DNA from: Erodium maritimum
Taxonomy: Eukaryota > Streptophyta > Magnoliopsida > Geraniales > Geraniaceae
Assembly (NCBI GenBank): GCA_963921825.1
Contig: OY997591.1
Location: 34,183,825-34,247,824 of the forward strand
Length of the DNA: 64,000 nt
Direction: 5' to 3'
Shown here one piece after another: positions 45,930 to 57,900 of the stretch. Under the pieces are notes generated by a model. The model saw nothing but the letters and a program-made list of their open reading frames with translations. It had not been told where the DNA came from and searched no databases. Both the position numbers and the translations under genes were made by a program. The number at the start of each line of letters is the position of its first letter. The first letter of the stretch is position 1.

Positions 45930-46615
45930 CTAATGTTCTCTGTTAGGGTTTCACTTTTGGTGACACTAGCGGCACCTATATGTCGTTGCATCTCTCGTTC
46001 CTTGTCCGGTCGTTCTTCTCCACCTCTATGTTGTGCTCCTCCCTCCTCTGATAAATTCTTGTCCTCTACCTCGTTCATAGCCCGAATACATCTAAATCGC
46101 CACTACTCGAGGCGTCGATGTCGGGTTTTATCCCCCTGGCACAGGTTGATCCCTCTACAATCATCGCCTCCGCCGTCCTAGATCTCTACCCCGGATTGGC
46201 CTCCACCCCCTGATTCCGCCATTGGCGCATCCACTCCTTCGCCGCCACCGATACATCCTACTCGATATCCCTCTTGATTGTGGATCAGGGTAATCGTTTG
46301 GATTTGCTTAATTTGTCTGTTTTCCTTTTTGCAAGGTCAAAGAGTAGTGAGTAGAGATTTAGGGACTTTTACCGGGAGAAACCCTGAATCACATATATCC
46401 TCCCCTTAGTACTATTGAGATCAGGTTCAGCGTTTAGGCACTATTATGAGCAATTCTCGATAGTATTGGGTTTTTGTATCTTTACTATTTTAAGAAAGCT
46501 GGTTTGTGACACCACCGATTTGTCATAAAGTTTGTGGAAAGAGACCTTTCGAATGGCCTATCTTTGTACTCATTATTTTGTTTTAATTTAATAAAAAAGT
46601 ACCTTTCGTTGAAAA
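45930..46615 (+). mobile_element. LINE- or SINE-like retroposon relic
   Basis: A GC-rich leader-like part (45940-46320, with CCTCCGCCGTCCTAGATCTC) is followed directly by a LINE-like 3' tail ending TTTAATAAAAAAGTACCTTTCGTTG plus an A run (46606-46618). A similar tail (ATGAACTGCACCTTTCGCTA, then an A run) occurs at 58820-58850. No target duplication was identified, so the boundaries are approximate. Confidence 0.45.
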
Positions 46616-46669
46616 AAATGTTTTCACAAATTTTCCAACATATATTAAAACATATCTTTACCTCCTAGC

Positions 46670-46958
46670 GTAGTTTTGGCCCCGCGTCCCAGATGTCATG
46701 GTGCTCTCCCCGTTCATTTTTCTCTTCTGTTGCTGCTAGGCCGGGATTAGTGGATTTCCTTTCTCTGCAAGACAACATACTCTGGTCCTCTTTGTCGGCG
46801 ATTCCTCATTCTCCTCTGGCACAATATTTGCACCCGCCACTGAAGCAGCCAGCGCTGTCCCCACCTCATTATCCCCCACCAATAGGACGACCCACGCGAC
46901 GTCCCTTGGTTGCCTCCTCCTCAAGCAACGCTCTTCCCCCACCAAACCCTAGGCCGTC
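46670..46958 (+). pseudogene. LINE ORF1-like Pro-rich region, left part
   Basis: A frame from 46693 reads MSWCSPRSFFSSVAARPGLV and becomes very Pro-rich (LPPPNPRPSV) where the gypsy element interrupts it at 46959. With the gypsy element removed, it continues at 58196. Such Pro-rich starts are usual in plant LINE ORF1. No diagnostic domain is visible. Confidence 0.4.
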
Positions 46959-47499
46959 TGTCACGCCCCGAATTCGGTAGAACCGAACCCGGAACGCGAA
47001 CGTTGAAGCAATAAAAAAAATTTCAAATATTTTAATAAACCGCTTAAAATTTCCACTTTGAGTTAATCAAAATCAATATTTTACAACTGAAAATACGTCC
47101 AAAACAAGCGGACAAAAACAACCAAAGCGTACGTCGCTAAACTCCCAAAAAGAAACCCGGACTCCCGCTATCAGCTCTTCAAGCTTCGAGAGTTCCCCTA
47201 GTCCGCCTCGCGACCAATACCTGTAGGAAAAACAGCTAGGGGTGAGCGTTCGCTCACCACCACGGATACCAGACTGACTACGACATACTAGCAGAAATAC
47301 CGGAAACACCAACAACAAACAAAACACCGGGGACTACCATCCCCAAACTCAAATAACCCGACTGTCACACGAAAACGGTTACTTTCCCCAACCAAACTAA
47401 ACACCCGCACACGTAATGTAGACCAGACACCGTAATGACGACCTCAAGGAACACAACACAGAAGTGATCAAAATCACGCAAACCACCACCACAAGCCTC

Positions 47500-47910
47500 A
47501 GCACTTTACCGATCACGCGCCGGAAGGTGCTACTCACCTGATGGGGACACAACCCTATGCTCTTTACCGACCGCGCACCGGAGGGTACGAAACACCTGAT
47601 GGGTACACAACCCTCTGCTCTTTATAGACCGTGCACCGGAGGGTACGACACACCCCTCGGGCAGAAATCTAGCCTTAACACTTCACCAATCACGCGCCGG
47701 AAGGTGCTACTCACCTACGGGGAACACATCCCTCTGCTCTTTACCGACCCTGCATTGGAGAGTACGACACACCCCTCGGGCACAGCTCTAACCTTAGCAC
47801 TATACCGATCACACGCCAGAAGGTGCTACTCACCTACGGGGAACACATCCCTCTGCTCTTTACCGACCGCGCACCGGAGGGTACGACACACCCATCGGGC
47901 ATAGCTCAAC
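47500..47910. repeat. LTR minisatellite, about 120-bp compound unit
   Basis: Alternating halves: GATCACGCGCCGGAAGGTGC and TTTACCGACCGCGCACCGGA, each followed by a CCCCTCGGG or CACCTACGGGG block, about 60 bp each. The same array with fewer units is in the other LTR at 55510-55870. Frames such as 47557-47904 are artefacts of it. Confidence 0.8.
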
Positions 47911-48009
47911 AGTACCACCAGAACAATCACAGTCACAACCAAAAGACACCCCATCCCCGCAAAGGAAAGGAAAAGAATACGACAACACGACTAACTACCA
48001 CTCGGAACG

Positions 48010-48560
48010 TCAGTCAACAAAATACGGGCTCAACTCCCCACGGGCACTCATGGCCACCCACAAACACAAACAAATAGTAACATACGGGTTCAACACCCCA
48101 AAGGCACACATGGCCTCCCACGACACACAAACAGTAAAATACGGGTTCAACGCCCCAAAGGCACACAACGGTAAAATACGGGTTCAACTCCCCACGGGCA
48201 CTCACGGCCTTCCAAGACACACAATGGTAAAATACGGGTTCAACTCCCCACGGGCACTCATGGCCACCCAAGACACACAATGGTAAAATACGGGTTCAAC
48301 TCCCCACGGGCACTCATGGCCACCCAAGACACACAACGGTAAAATACGGGTTCAACTCCCCACGGGCACTCATGGCCACCCAAGACACGCAACGGTAAAA
48401 TACGGGTTCAACTCCCCACCGGCACTCATGGCCACCCAAGACACGCAACGGTAAAATACGGGTTCAACTCCCCACGGGCACTCATGGCCACCCAAGACAC
48501 GCAACGGTAAAAATACGGGTTCAATTCCCCACCGGCACTCATGGCCACACAAGACACGCA
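48010..48560. repeat. LTR minisatellite, 56-bp unit, about 9 copies
   Basis: Unit: AACGGTAAAATACGGGTTCA, then ACTCCCCACGGGCACTCATG, then GCCACCCAAGACACGC. It is the reverse-strand counterpart of the array at 3410-4150, and the other LTR carries it at 55960-56470. 48600-48775 adds three diverged units of about 58 bp containing GACACCACTAGGTGTC. Confidence 0.9.
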
Positions 48561-50266
48561 AACAATTCAATCAACCTCCGGGCACAACCAAATGCCACCA
48601 GTATTTCTATTGTTCGATAAGCTCACTTATCCTACGACACTACTAAGTGTCACATTCCTTTATATTGTTCGATACGTTCATGTATCATACGACACCACTA
48701 AGTGTCGCCTGCATTTCTAGTGTTCGATAAACTTACTCATCCTACGACACCACTAGGTGTCACATGCATTTCTACTGTTAACATTCCCTAGTCAAGGCCG
48801 AGATCCGGCTACTTTTCCCTACCTCGTAACGCTTCCACAAAAGTCCACGCCTAAGCTCCGGCGTGCTCGTGATCACTCGCCTAGCTTCCTCTTTCCGCGG
48901 TCGGCGGCACGATCTATCAAGAACACAATTAAAGCACTTTTTAAGTTTGCAGGCAAAGCTGAATTTTAATAAACTTGACGCCCAAATGCAACCCCGACAA
49001 TGTCGATCACTCCCAAACTTTCCAATTACTCGACATTGTCAATAACGGGCCCGGAAAGACCCGATTCGCCCGGCCCGGCGAATCTGCCCGGGAGTGGAAA
49101 ACGCCCTTCCGGGGCTACAAAAATTCCCGTTTTCGTTTCTACGACCTTAGAATAATTCAAATGTTCCAATGCAATCGACAGAATCAATTTCCGACTTCCG
49201 AGCGATTTAATTCGCGTTTAAAGTTTCTAAACCCGAAACTTCTAACTTTCACAATTTAATTCCATAATTCGATCCGGGTGTCAAATATCGATTCGGGGAT
49301 CGTCCAAAACCACCCGTACACGAAAAACCCGAGACCCGACACGTGGGCCCCACCCGGCCACCCTTAGCCGTGGGTGACTGGACCGATTTTGGACCGGTTC
49401 ACCACCATGATGGCCGGTCCTAGCTCCGGCCAGCCACCACCAACGGTGGCCGGAGCTCCCCCGTGCCTCCGGTCACCGGAAACCGATCCGTTTCGCTCCA
49501 AAATGTTCCCAACGAACCCTACACCTCGACTCATCCATATTTAACCCTTTTAAACGTACCAAAACAAAAATCAATTAGGTTCTCACCGCATGGAATGATG
49601 ACGGGAGCTCGATTCTTCAACCGTTGAGACGATCCGTTGGTTGGATCGTCGGGAAATCGACAAACCCTACCCCTTTCTTCTCTTTTTCCCTTTTCCTTTT
49701 CTCCTTCTTCTCTCTTCTTTCTCTCTCTTCTTTTCTCTTTTATTTTTCCTTTTTTTCTCTAAGTGGCCGAACACCACTTATGTGGTCTTCCTTTGTTTTG
49801 TTCAAAATTACCTAACACCACCACTTGTGTGACAAGTGGCAAGTGGGTCCCACCTCTTTAGAACATATGTTTGTAGATATTTTTCTGTCAGATTTGCGAA
49901 ATTTGGCCGTCTCGGGCCTTGAACGGGCCCATTTTCCAAGAAATTACGAAACTTCACGGGATACAAGGAAACGGCTCAACTAAGACCGCTGTAACGACGG
50001 CTAAGATTTTTGGATCCAAAACGGGTCTCGAACGGACCAAAACGTCGCTCGGTTGACTTTCCCAGCAAAAAGTCAACCTTTCCCAAATTGGTCAGAAAGT
50101 TGCCCCGAGTCCCCCAGAACTCACTTTGGTCGATATCGGGGTCAACTTAAGTCCGACATGACCCTCGGGGTCAAATTTAGGTTCATTTAGGTGTCTGTCC
50201 CAAAATTTTAAAATTTTCTGTTTTTCCGTCGATTTGACTGGCGTTGACCGGGAGCGGTTCTTACAA

Positions 50267-50277
50267 TCTACCCCCTT
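50267..50277 (-). promoter_or_regulatory. Polypurine tract of the gypsy element
   Basis: The minus strand reads AAGGGGGTAGA immediately before the 3' LTR (TGTAAGAACCGC). It primes plus-strand DNA synthesis in this class. Confidence 0.85.
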
Positions 50278-50315
50278 AAAGTAATTTTGTCCGCGAAATT
50301 TAAAACAAACGTGCC

Positions 50316-50480
50316 TCAGGAGTCGAACAGATCAGGGTACTTCGCGCGAACCTCGTCCTTGCGCTCCCAAGTCGACTCAGCCTCGTGGTGCCGCCACTGC
50401 AAACGTTCTAAGCGGATAACCTTTCCGCGTTGGACCTGCTCTCGTGGATCCATTTCCCAAACCGGTTTCTCCTTATACGA
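50316..50480 (-). pseudogene. Chromodomain-like C terminus of gypsy pol
   Basis: The minus strand reads EQVQRGKVIRLERLQWRHHE and then AESTWERKDEVRAKYPDLFD before a stop at 50316-50318. The VKVxW.......TWE....R..YP.LF pattern is the C-terminal chromodomain of plant chromoviruses, which directs insertion to chromatin in intact relatives. Confidence 0.75.
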
Positions 50481-50773
50481 GACATCACCCGTTACCTCGA
50501 CGTCTGCCCACTCTGCTCAAGACCTCGAAAGGCTCGATACACCGCGGGGCTAACCTGCCTCCGCCGCGGTTGAAACGCACCAGTCCACCTTCCGGACTAA
50601 CCTCCAGGGATACATGGTCACCGACTGGTGACTCGAGAGGTCGGCGCCGTCTGTCAGCATAGCTCCTACCGACCCTGCGCGGTCTTCAATCGCTCACGCT
50701 TCGGCATGACTGACTCAGCTGTCTCTCGGACCCGTTCTAGACCCAGTAAACTCTTATTCCTCACTTCTACACA

Positions 50774-51025
50774 TCACACGGGCGATCGACACGGCCTACC
50801 ATACAACGCTTCGAACGGTGCCTTCCTACTACTGGCCTGAAAGCTGTTGTTGTAGGCGAACTCGGCTAACCGCTCACGAAACCCATCGTGACGTGCCCCC
50901 ATTTCCACTGTGCAACCCGCAGTGGTTGCAATAATCCAGCGGGACGCTGTTGTTCGGCTCTCACCTGCTGACGAGTGAGGCACCGCGATACTAACTCCAC
51001 AACCGCTCTCCGCATCCCGCTCCAC
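50774..51025 (-). pseudogene. Integrase remnant lacking the catalytic core
   Basis: 83 codons: a zinc-domain remnant in which the first-strand reading CLTRQQVRAEQQ has lost one Cys, then direct fusion to RERLAEFAYNNSFQAS and FEALYGRPCRSPV, the conserved stretch after the DDE core. The fusion point (about 50885) is identical to that in the left gypsy element. Confidence 0.85.
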
Positions 51026-51275
51026 TAGATATGCCGCCTGATGTCGCGCTCTTCTTAGTGCTACCCACGTGCACTGTTAGACGCGAATAATGCGACTCTC
51101 GCAGCTCGTCGCCTCCACCGTTACACGGTATGAACAAACCTCAACGATACCGTAACTCCCGATTAGCACGACGATCCCAGCCCTCGACGTCAACGACGCC
51201 GACAACTCTCTCCCGGATCTCTGTCGTCTCGACATCCACCAACTGTGCCTCTATCCCCCGGCCAAGCAGGGTGGA

Positions 51276-51917
51276 CTAAGCCACCAAGAAGCACATGGCC
51301 ACGCCGCTGGTAACCTCTTCTAGCTCCAACCCGAATGTGCCCAGCTCTCCCATCATGTCCCACTCCCGGATTGAGATGCTAGTAGGACACGACATCGACT
51401 TCCTACTCAAGGCGTCGGCACCCACGTTCGCCTTACCCGGATGGTAGAGTAGCTCAAAGTCGTACTCCTCAAGTAGTTCCATCCATCGCCGCTGGTGCAT
51501 GTTAAGGTCTCGTTGGGAAAAGATGTACTTGAGGCTCTTGTGACCCGAGAACACCTGAAATCTCTCGCCATACAGATAATACCGCCAGTCTTTCAACGCG
51601 AACACTATTGCTGCTAATTCCAGGTCATGGGTAGGATAGTTGCGCTCGTGCGTCTTCAACTACCTGGAGCCATAGGCAACCACCTTACCTAACTGCATTA
51701 GCACGCAACCCAGTCCTTCCCCGGACGCGTCACAGTAGACCTCATACCCGATCCTGCGCTCTGGCACTATCAATACTGGAGCGGTAGTCAGACGAGCCTT
51801 CAGCTCCGTGAACGCACGTTCACAATCATCAGTCCACACAAACCCGACTCCCTTGCGCGTCAAAAGAGTCACTAGACGCGCAAAGTTCTGGACGAACCAC
51901 CGATAATAGCCTGCCAA
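51276..51917 (-). pseudogene. Gypsy RNase H with a premature stop
   Basis: From 51917: [29 protein letters not shown], then YEVYCDASGEGLGCVLMQ (catalytic DAS) and VVAYGSR, where a TAG (51660) replaces the usual Gln codon. The frame resumes [20 protein letters not shown] and ends [20 protein letters not shown]. The upstream reverse transcriptase is in a different frame (frameshift near 51900). Confidence 0.9.
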
Positions 51918-52846
51918 CCCAAAAAGCTACGGATCTCAAAGACGCTCGTGGGCCGCGCCCAATTCGAAACCGCATCGATCTTCGCCGGATCGACCAATAT
52001 ACCGTCACGGGACACAATGTGACCGAGGAATTTCACCTCAGCGAGCCAAAACTCGCACTTCTCCAGGTTGGCGTATAGCTGATGTGTACGCAACAGGGTC
52101 AGAACAGCCCTCAGATGCTCCTCATGCGCAGCCTCGTTCTGCGAGTAGGTCAAGATGTCGTCTACCAACACCACCACAGATTTATCTAAGAACGGCCGGA
52201 ATATACTGTTCGTCCGATCCATGAACACTGCAGGTGCGTTCGTCAGTCCAAATGGCATCACCAAGAACTCGTAATGCCCATAGCGTGTCTGGAATGCAGT
52301 CTTTGCAACGTCCCCCTCTCGGACTCGCAATTGGTAATATCCGAATCGCAGGTCGATCTTCGAGAAGCATGTCGACCCTCTCAACTGGTCGAACAAGTCA
52401 TCAATTCTCGGCATCAGGTATCGGTTCTTCACTGTAACCCGGTTCAGCTTCCGGTAGTCTACACACATCCGAAGCTCTCCACTCTTCTTCTTCACGAAGA
52501 GTGCTGGTGCTCCCCACGACGATGTGCTCGGAAGGATAAACCCCTTCTCCCGAAGCTCCTCGAGTTGGCGCTTCAGCTCGGTCAACACTGTTGGCGCGAA
52601 CCTGTAAGGCGCCATCGATATCGCTGCCGTTCCCGGCATCAGGTCAATCCCGAACTCCACCTCACGAACTGGTGGTAACCCGCTCAACTCCTCAGTAAAG
52701 ACCTCGGGGAACTCGCACACTACTCGCGGTAACTCTCGGCTCTGCATGGCCGATACTTCCTCCACTGCGGACAAAGCCGACAGGAGAACTCCGCTCCTAC
52801 TGCCCAGAGTACACGAAACTTTCGTGTCGTCTGTTGACCACGTCAC
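51872..52846 (-). pseudogene. Gypsy reverse transcriptase
   Basis: A 324-codon open stretch. Blocks: [40 protein letters not shown] with [21 protein letters not shown] (first catalytic Asp), [14 protein letters not shown] and [13 protein letters not shown] (catalytic DD pair), then [20 protein letters not shown]. The RT core looks intact. The frame is lost after SFLG, where the usual LAGYYR continues in another frame. Confidence 0.93.
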
Positions 52847-53115
52847 TCGTCACTTGTAACAGTCGATATTGGCTCGGTACTTCGCCAGCCAATCCATTCT
52901 CAGGATCACGTCAAAGGCTGTCATTTCGTAAGTATCCTTCCCACGGATACACGCACAAGCTCAGTCACTGTCGAACCTCACGGACCCTCACAGTCTCTCT
53001 AAGACCTCGCTCCACTACCGCCGTCGTGCCCACCAACTCCGAACATACCCGAAACGTCGGGGTGAGGACTCGATCCAGCATCAGGGCTCTTGAGCCCTCT
53101 CTCGAACCTCCTATA

Positions 53116-53391
53116 TCAGTTCGGTTCTCTAACTTTGTAGGCACGACAGACCCTATTCAACACCACATCACCACCCACCGGCGTGTCCAGACGCAAGGGT
53201 GGACTCAACGGCTCTAAACTTAGCCCCAACATCTCAGCACATCTCGACGAAGCAAACGAGTGTGACGCCACGATATCCAATAAAAATGACGCCCAAATCA
53301 GAGACCGAACGACCATTCCATTGGTCACCCCGACAAGGTAAAGTACAGCCCTCACACGATCCTCTATGCATTTACTTATAACTTTCCGCAA
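53116..53391 (-). pseudogene. Gypsy protease with damaged active site
   Basis: 91 codons including FLLDIVASHSFASSRCAEML, where the family has LDTGASHSF. DTG has become DIV, which should abolish activity, since the Thr and Gly of this triad are nearly invariant. The neighbouring text is alignable with 300-560 of the left element. Confidence 0.8.
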
Positions 53392-53564
53392 CCAAACAAG
53401 TATTTGCTACTCGTCCCCTGCGGGAGAAGTAGTAAAGGGGATGAGCGTTCTGCTCACCTCCACGGACACCCATTCGATTATGGCATACTAGTAAAGCACT
53501 AACGACTTACCAATCTAACCAGGGCACACCACTACCTCAAAACCTGATACCAAAACGTCACACT

Positions 53565-53960
53565 GCTCACGCTATCAATACCTCAAGTACTCGCTCACGT
53601 AAGGGAAACCTCGAATGGGGATCATATTCTCAACTCCGCAAGCCACTATTGCTCACAACCTCAATACCCTAATTACCCAATCACGTAGGGAAACCTCAAA
53701 CGGGGATCATGTTCCCAACTCCGCAAGCTACTATTGCTCACAACCTCAATACCCCAATTACCCGATCACGTAGGGAAACCTCAAACGGGGATCATGTTCT
53801 CAACTCAGCAAGCCACTATTGCTCACAACCTCAATACCCCAATTACCCGATCACGTAGGGAAACCTCAAATAACCCACTCACGTGAAGGAAATCTCAAAC
53901 CACCCGTTCACGTGAGGGAAACCTCGAACACCCGTTCGCATAGGGGAAACCTAGTTCGTA
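53565..53960. repeat. 85-bp tandem repeat plus short 30-bp units
   Basis: CTATTGCTCACAACCTCAAT begins units at 53646, 53731 and 53816, with a partial unit from 53568: an exact 85-bp period. It then breaks into about 30-bp units with CACGTGAGGGAAACCTC. A decayed version starts the window (1-100). It lies in the region between protease and gag. Confidence 0.85.
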
Positions 53961-54174
53961 TGGCGCCGCAACGCATCAACCCTAACCCCTCTTCGTGGTG
54001 AGACTCTTACACCGAGGCGCTGTATCACTACCGCAGGTTATTGATGAGTCTCGAACCCAAGACCTCACCCTTTTAACACTGAGCTTACGACCTCTACAAC
54101 CAACACAAACATGAACACATCCACTCAAAACCAACACACAAACTACACAGTCAAGACGGTGGAACAAGACAGGA

Positions 54175-54290
54175 ATCACGGATCCGTGATAGACCCCGTC
54201 ACGGTTGGGGTCACGGAGCCGTGACGAAGGCCCAAAACTCGCCAAAACGCACTGCTCCGTCACGGATCCGTGACAGGGTCCGTGACGCTC
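54175..54290. repeat. Inverted repeats GTCACGG-N2-CCGTGAC in the gypsy internal region
   Basis: Sites at 54175 (ATCACGGATCCGTGAT, a perfect palindrome), 54210 and 54259, plus half-sites. The first two are 35 bp apart, the same period as in the solo LTR array at 38658-38813. Confidence 0.88.
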
Positions 54291-54474
54291 GCGCATGCCT
54301 GTTTCCCAAAATCGTTTCAGACTCGATTTTTACCCCTTTTTAACCCCCAAAAACAGTCTTAAGCGTCACACACGCTCGATCACCAAATTATCAAACACAC
54401 GTACAACAATTCACAGACAAAATCAAGTCACCCAACCTCAATCACAAGCCGACAAGGCCAACCCAAAATCAAAA

Positions 54475-54618
54475 CACGCCCACCGGGCCAACCAATTTCA
54501 AAACACGCCCACCGGGCCAACAAATTTAAACACACGCCCACAGGGCCAACCAATTTTAAAACACGCCCACCGGGCCAACAAATTTAAACACACGCCCACA
54601 GGGCCAACCAATTTTAAA
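54475..54618. repeat. Tandem repeat, about 29-30-bp unit, five copies
   Basis: ACACGCCCACCGGGCCAACC recurs with AATTT(C/T)AAA spacers. The resulting repetitive peptide frame (54295-54654) is an artefact. It occupies the place where gag would be expected. Confidence 0.85.
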
Positions 54619-54964
54619 AATTTTTTCCCTTTCATCATAAAATCTCATTTTTGACATCACGTAGTTACAACCCGGTGCAGGCGTCCCCGAACTAAATTGT
54701 ACCCACTTGATATCAACACCGTCACGTTCGACTACAGGAGCGCTCCTGAGTCGAGTCGCGACAACTTAAAAACGTTTCACGCAGCAACACACAATTATTA
54801 TGCCAGTAACAACAGTACTGCACATACACACAACAACAAACATGACTCATGTCACTACGGGTCTACACACGGTTTCCGACTTGCGCAACCCACGCACGAC
54901 GGGACTTTTAATGACTCAACTCTCCCCACCTAATTGACGTACAGTCCGAGGTGTGAAACCTCGA

Positions 54965-54976
54965 GCTCTGATACCA
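54965..54976 (-). promoter_or_regulatory. Primer-binding site for initiator tRNA-Met
   Basis: The minus strand reads TGGTATCAGAGC three bases after the end of the 5' LTR. Confidence 0.9.
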
Positions 54977-54979
54977 ATA

Positions 54980-57900
54980 TGTCACGCCCCGAATTCGGTA
55001 CAACCGAACCTGGAACGCGAACGGTGAAGCTATAAAACAATTTTCAAATATTTTAATAAACCGCTTAAAATTTCCACTTTAAGTTAATCAAAATCAATAT
55101 TTTACAACTGAAAGTACGCCCAAAACAAGCGGACAAAAACAACCAAAGCGTACGTCGCTAAACTCCCAAAAACAAACCCGAACTCCCGCTCCCAGCTCTT
55201 CAAACTTCGAGAGTTCCCCTAGTCCGCCTCGCGACCAGTACCTGTAGGAAAAGCAGCTAGGGGTGAGCGTTCGCTCACCACCACGGATACCAGACTGACT
55301 ACGGCATACTAGCAGAAATACCGAAACACCTACAATAAAAAAACACCGGAGACTACCATCCCCAAACTCAAATAACCCAACTGTCACACGAAAACGGTTA
55401 CTTTCCCCAACCAAACTAAACACCCGCACACGTAATGTAGACCCGACACCGTAATGACGACCACAAGGAACACAACACAGAAGTGATCAAAATCACCAAA
55501 CCACCACCACAAGCCTCAGCACTTTACCGATCACGCGCTGGATGGTGCTACTCACCTGATGGGGACACAACCCTCTGCTCTTTACCGACCGCACACCGGA
55601 GGGTACGAAAAACCCCTCGGGCAGAAATCTAGACTTAGCACTTCACCAATCACGCGCCGAAAGGTGCTACTCACCTACGGGGAACACATCCCTCTGCTCT
55701 TTACCGACCCCGCATTGGAGAGTACGACACACCCCTCGGGCACAGCTCTAACCTTAGCACTTTACCGATCACGCGTCGGAAGGTGCTACTCACCTACGGG
55801 GAACACATCCCTCTACTCTTTACCGACCACGCACCGGAGGGTACGACACACCCATCGGGCATAGCTCGACAGTACCACCAGAACAATCACAGTCACAACC
55901 AAAAGACACCCCATCCCCGCAAAGGAAAGGAAAAGAATACGACAACACGACTAACTACCACTCGGCATGTCAGTCAACCAAATACGGGCTCAACTCCCCA
56001 CGGGCACTCATGCCCACCCACAAACACAAATAAACAGTAACATACGTGTTCAACACCCCAAAGGCACACATGGCGTCCCACGACACACAAACAGTAAAAC
56101 ACGGGTTCAACGCCCCAAAGGCACACAACGGTAAAATACGGGTTCAACTCCCCACGGGCACTCATGGCCATCCAAGACACACAACGGTAAAATACGGGTT
56201 CAACTCCCCACGGGCACTCATGGCCACCCAAGACACACAACGGTAAAATACGGGTTCAACTCCCCACAGGCACTCATGGCCACCCAAGACACGCAACGGT
56301 AAAATACGGGTTCAACTCCCCACGGGCACTCATGGCCACCCAAGACACGCAACGGTAAAATACGGGTTCAACTCCCCACCGGCACTCATGGCCACCCAAG
56401 ACACGCAACGGTAAAAATACGGGTTCAACTCCCCACTGGCACTCATGGCCACCCAAGACACGCAAACAATTCAATCAACCTTCGGGCACAACCAAATGCC
56501 ACCAATATTTCTATTGTTCGATAAGCTCGCTTATCCTACGACACTACTAAGTGTCACATGCCTTTCTATTGTTCGATACGTTCACGTATCATACGACACC
56601 ACTAAATGTCGCCTGCATTACTAGTGTTCGATAAACTTACTTATCCTACGACACCACTAGGTGTCACATGCATTTCTACTGTTAACTTTCCCTAGTCAAG
56701 ACCGATATCCGGATACTTTTCCCTACCTCGTAACGCTTCCACAAAAGTCCACGCCTAAGCTCCGGCGTGCTCGCGATCACTCGCCTAGCTTCCCCTTTCC
56801 GCGGTCGGCGGCACGATGTATCAAGAACACTATTAAAGCACTTTTTAAGTTTGCAGGCAAAGCTGAATTTTAATAAACTTGACGCCCAAATGCAAACCCG
56901 ACAATGTCGATCACTCCCAAACTTCCCAATTACTAGACATTTTCAATAACGGGCCTGGAAAGGCCCGATTCGCCCGGCCCGGCGAATTTTCCCGGGATTG
57001 GAAAACGCCCTTCCGGGGCTCCGAAAATTCCCGTTTTCGTTTCTACGATCTTAGAATAATTCAAAGGTTCTAATGCAATCGACAGAATCAATTTTCGACT
57101 TTCGAGCGATTTAATTCGCGTTTAAAGTTTCTAAACCCGAAACTTCTAACTTTCACAATTTAATTCCATAATTCGATCCGGGTGTGAAATATCGATTCGG
57201 GGATCGTCCAAAACCACCCGAACACGAAAAACCCGAGACCTGACACGTGGGCCCCACCCGGCCACCCTTAGCCATGGGTGGTTGGACCGGTTCACCACCA
57301 AAAACCGGTCCACCACCATGGTGGCCGGTCCTAGCTCCGGCCAGCCACCACCCACGGTGGCCGAAGCTCCCCCGAGCCTCCGGTCACCAGAAACCAATCC
57401 GTTTCGCTCCAAAACGTTCTCAACGAACCCTACACCTCGACTCATTCATATTTAACCCGTTTAAACACAAACCCTAACTTTTAAACGTACCAAAACGAAA
57501 ATCAATTAGGTTCTCACCGTAGGGAATGATGACGGGAGCTCGATTCTTCAACCGTTGAGACGATCCGTTGGTTGGATCGTCGGAAAATCGACAAACCCTA
57601 CCCCTTTCTTCTCTTTTTCCCTTTTCTCCTTCTTCTCTCTTCTTTCTCTCTCTTCTTTTCTCTTTTTTTTTTCCTTTTTTTCTCTAAGTGGCCGAACACC
57701 ACTTATGTGGTCTTCCTTTGTTTTGTTCAAAATTACCTAACACCACCACTTGTGTGACAAGTGGCAAGTGGGTCCCACCTCTTTAGAAAATATGTTTGTA
57801 GATATTTTTCTGTCAGATTCGCGAAATTCGGCCGTCTCGGGCCCCGAATGGGCCCATTTTCCAAGAAATTACGAAACTTCACGGGCTACAAGGAAACGGC

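Larger units (their letters stand above)
46959..50265 (-). repeat. 3' LTR of the gypsy element (3307 bp)
   Basis: Starts TGTCACGCCCCGAATTCGGT and ends GGGAGCGGTTCTTACA on the + strand. It is longer than the other LTR, at least partly through extra minisatellite units (47500-47910 and 48010-48560). Confidence 0.95.

Noticed and set aside
47557-48570. Repetitive frames in the LTR, resembling a repeat protein
   Set aside because: Same reason: 56-bp and 120-bp minisatellites. The direct repeats have no uniform spacers, so CRISPR was also rejected.
49624-49832. Ser/Phe-rich short frames (also at 57555-57757)
   Set aside because: Products of the TC-rich tract in both LTRs of the gypsy element.
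54000-54070. Possible tRNA-derived SINE (GGGTTCGAGACTC on the minus strand)
   Set aside because: Only a B-box-like word is present. No A box, tail or target duplication was found inside the gypsy internal region.
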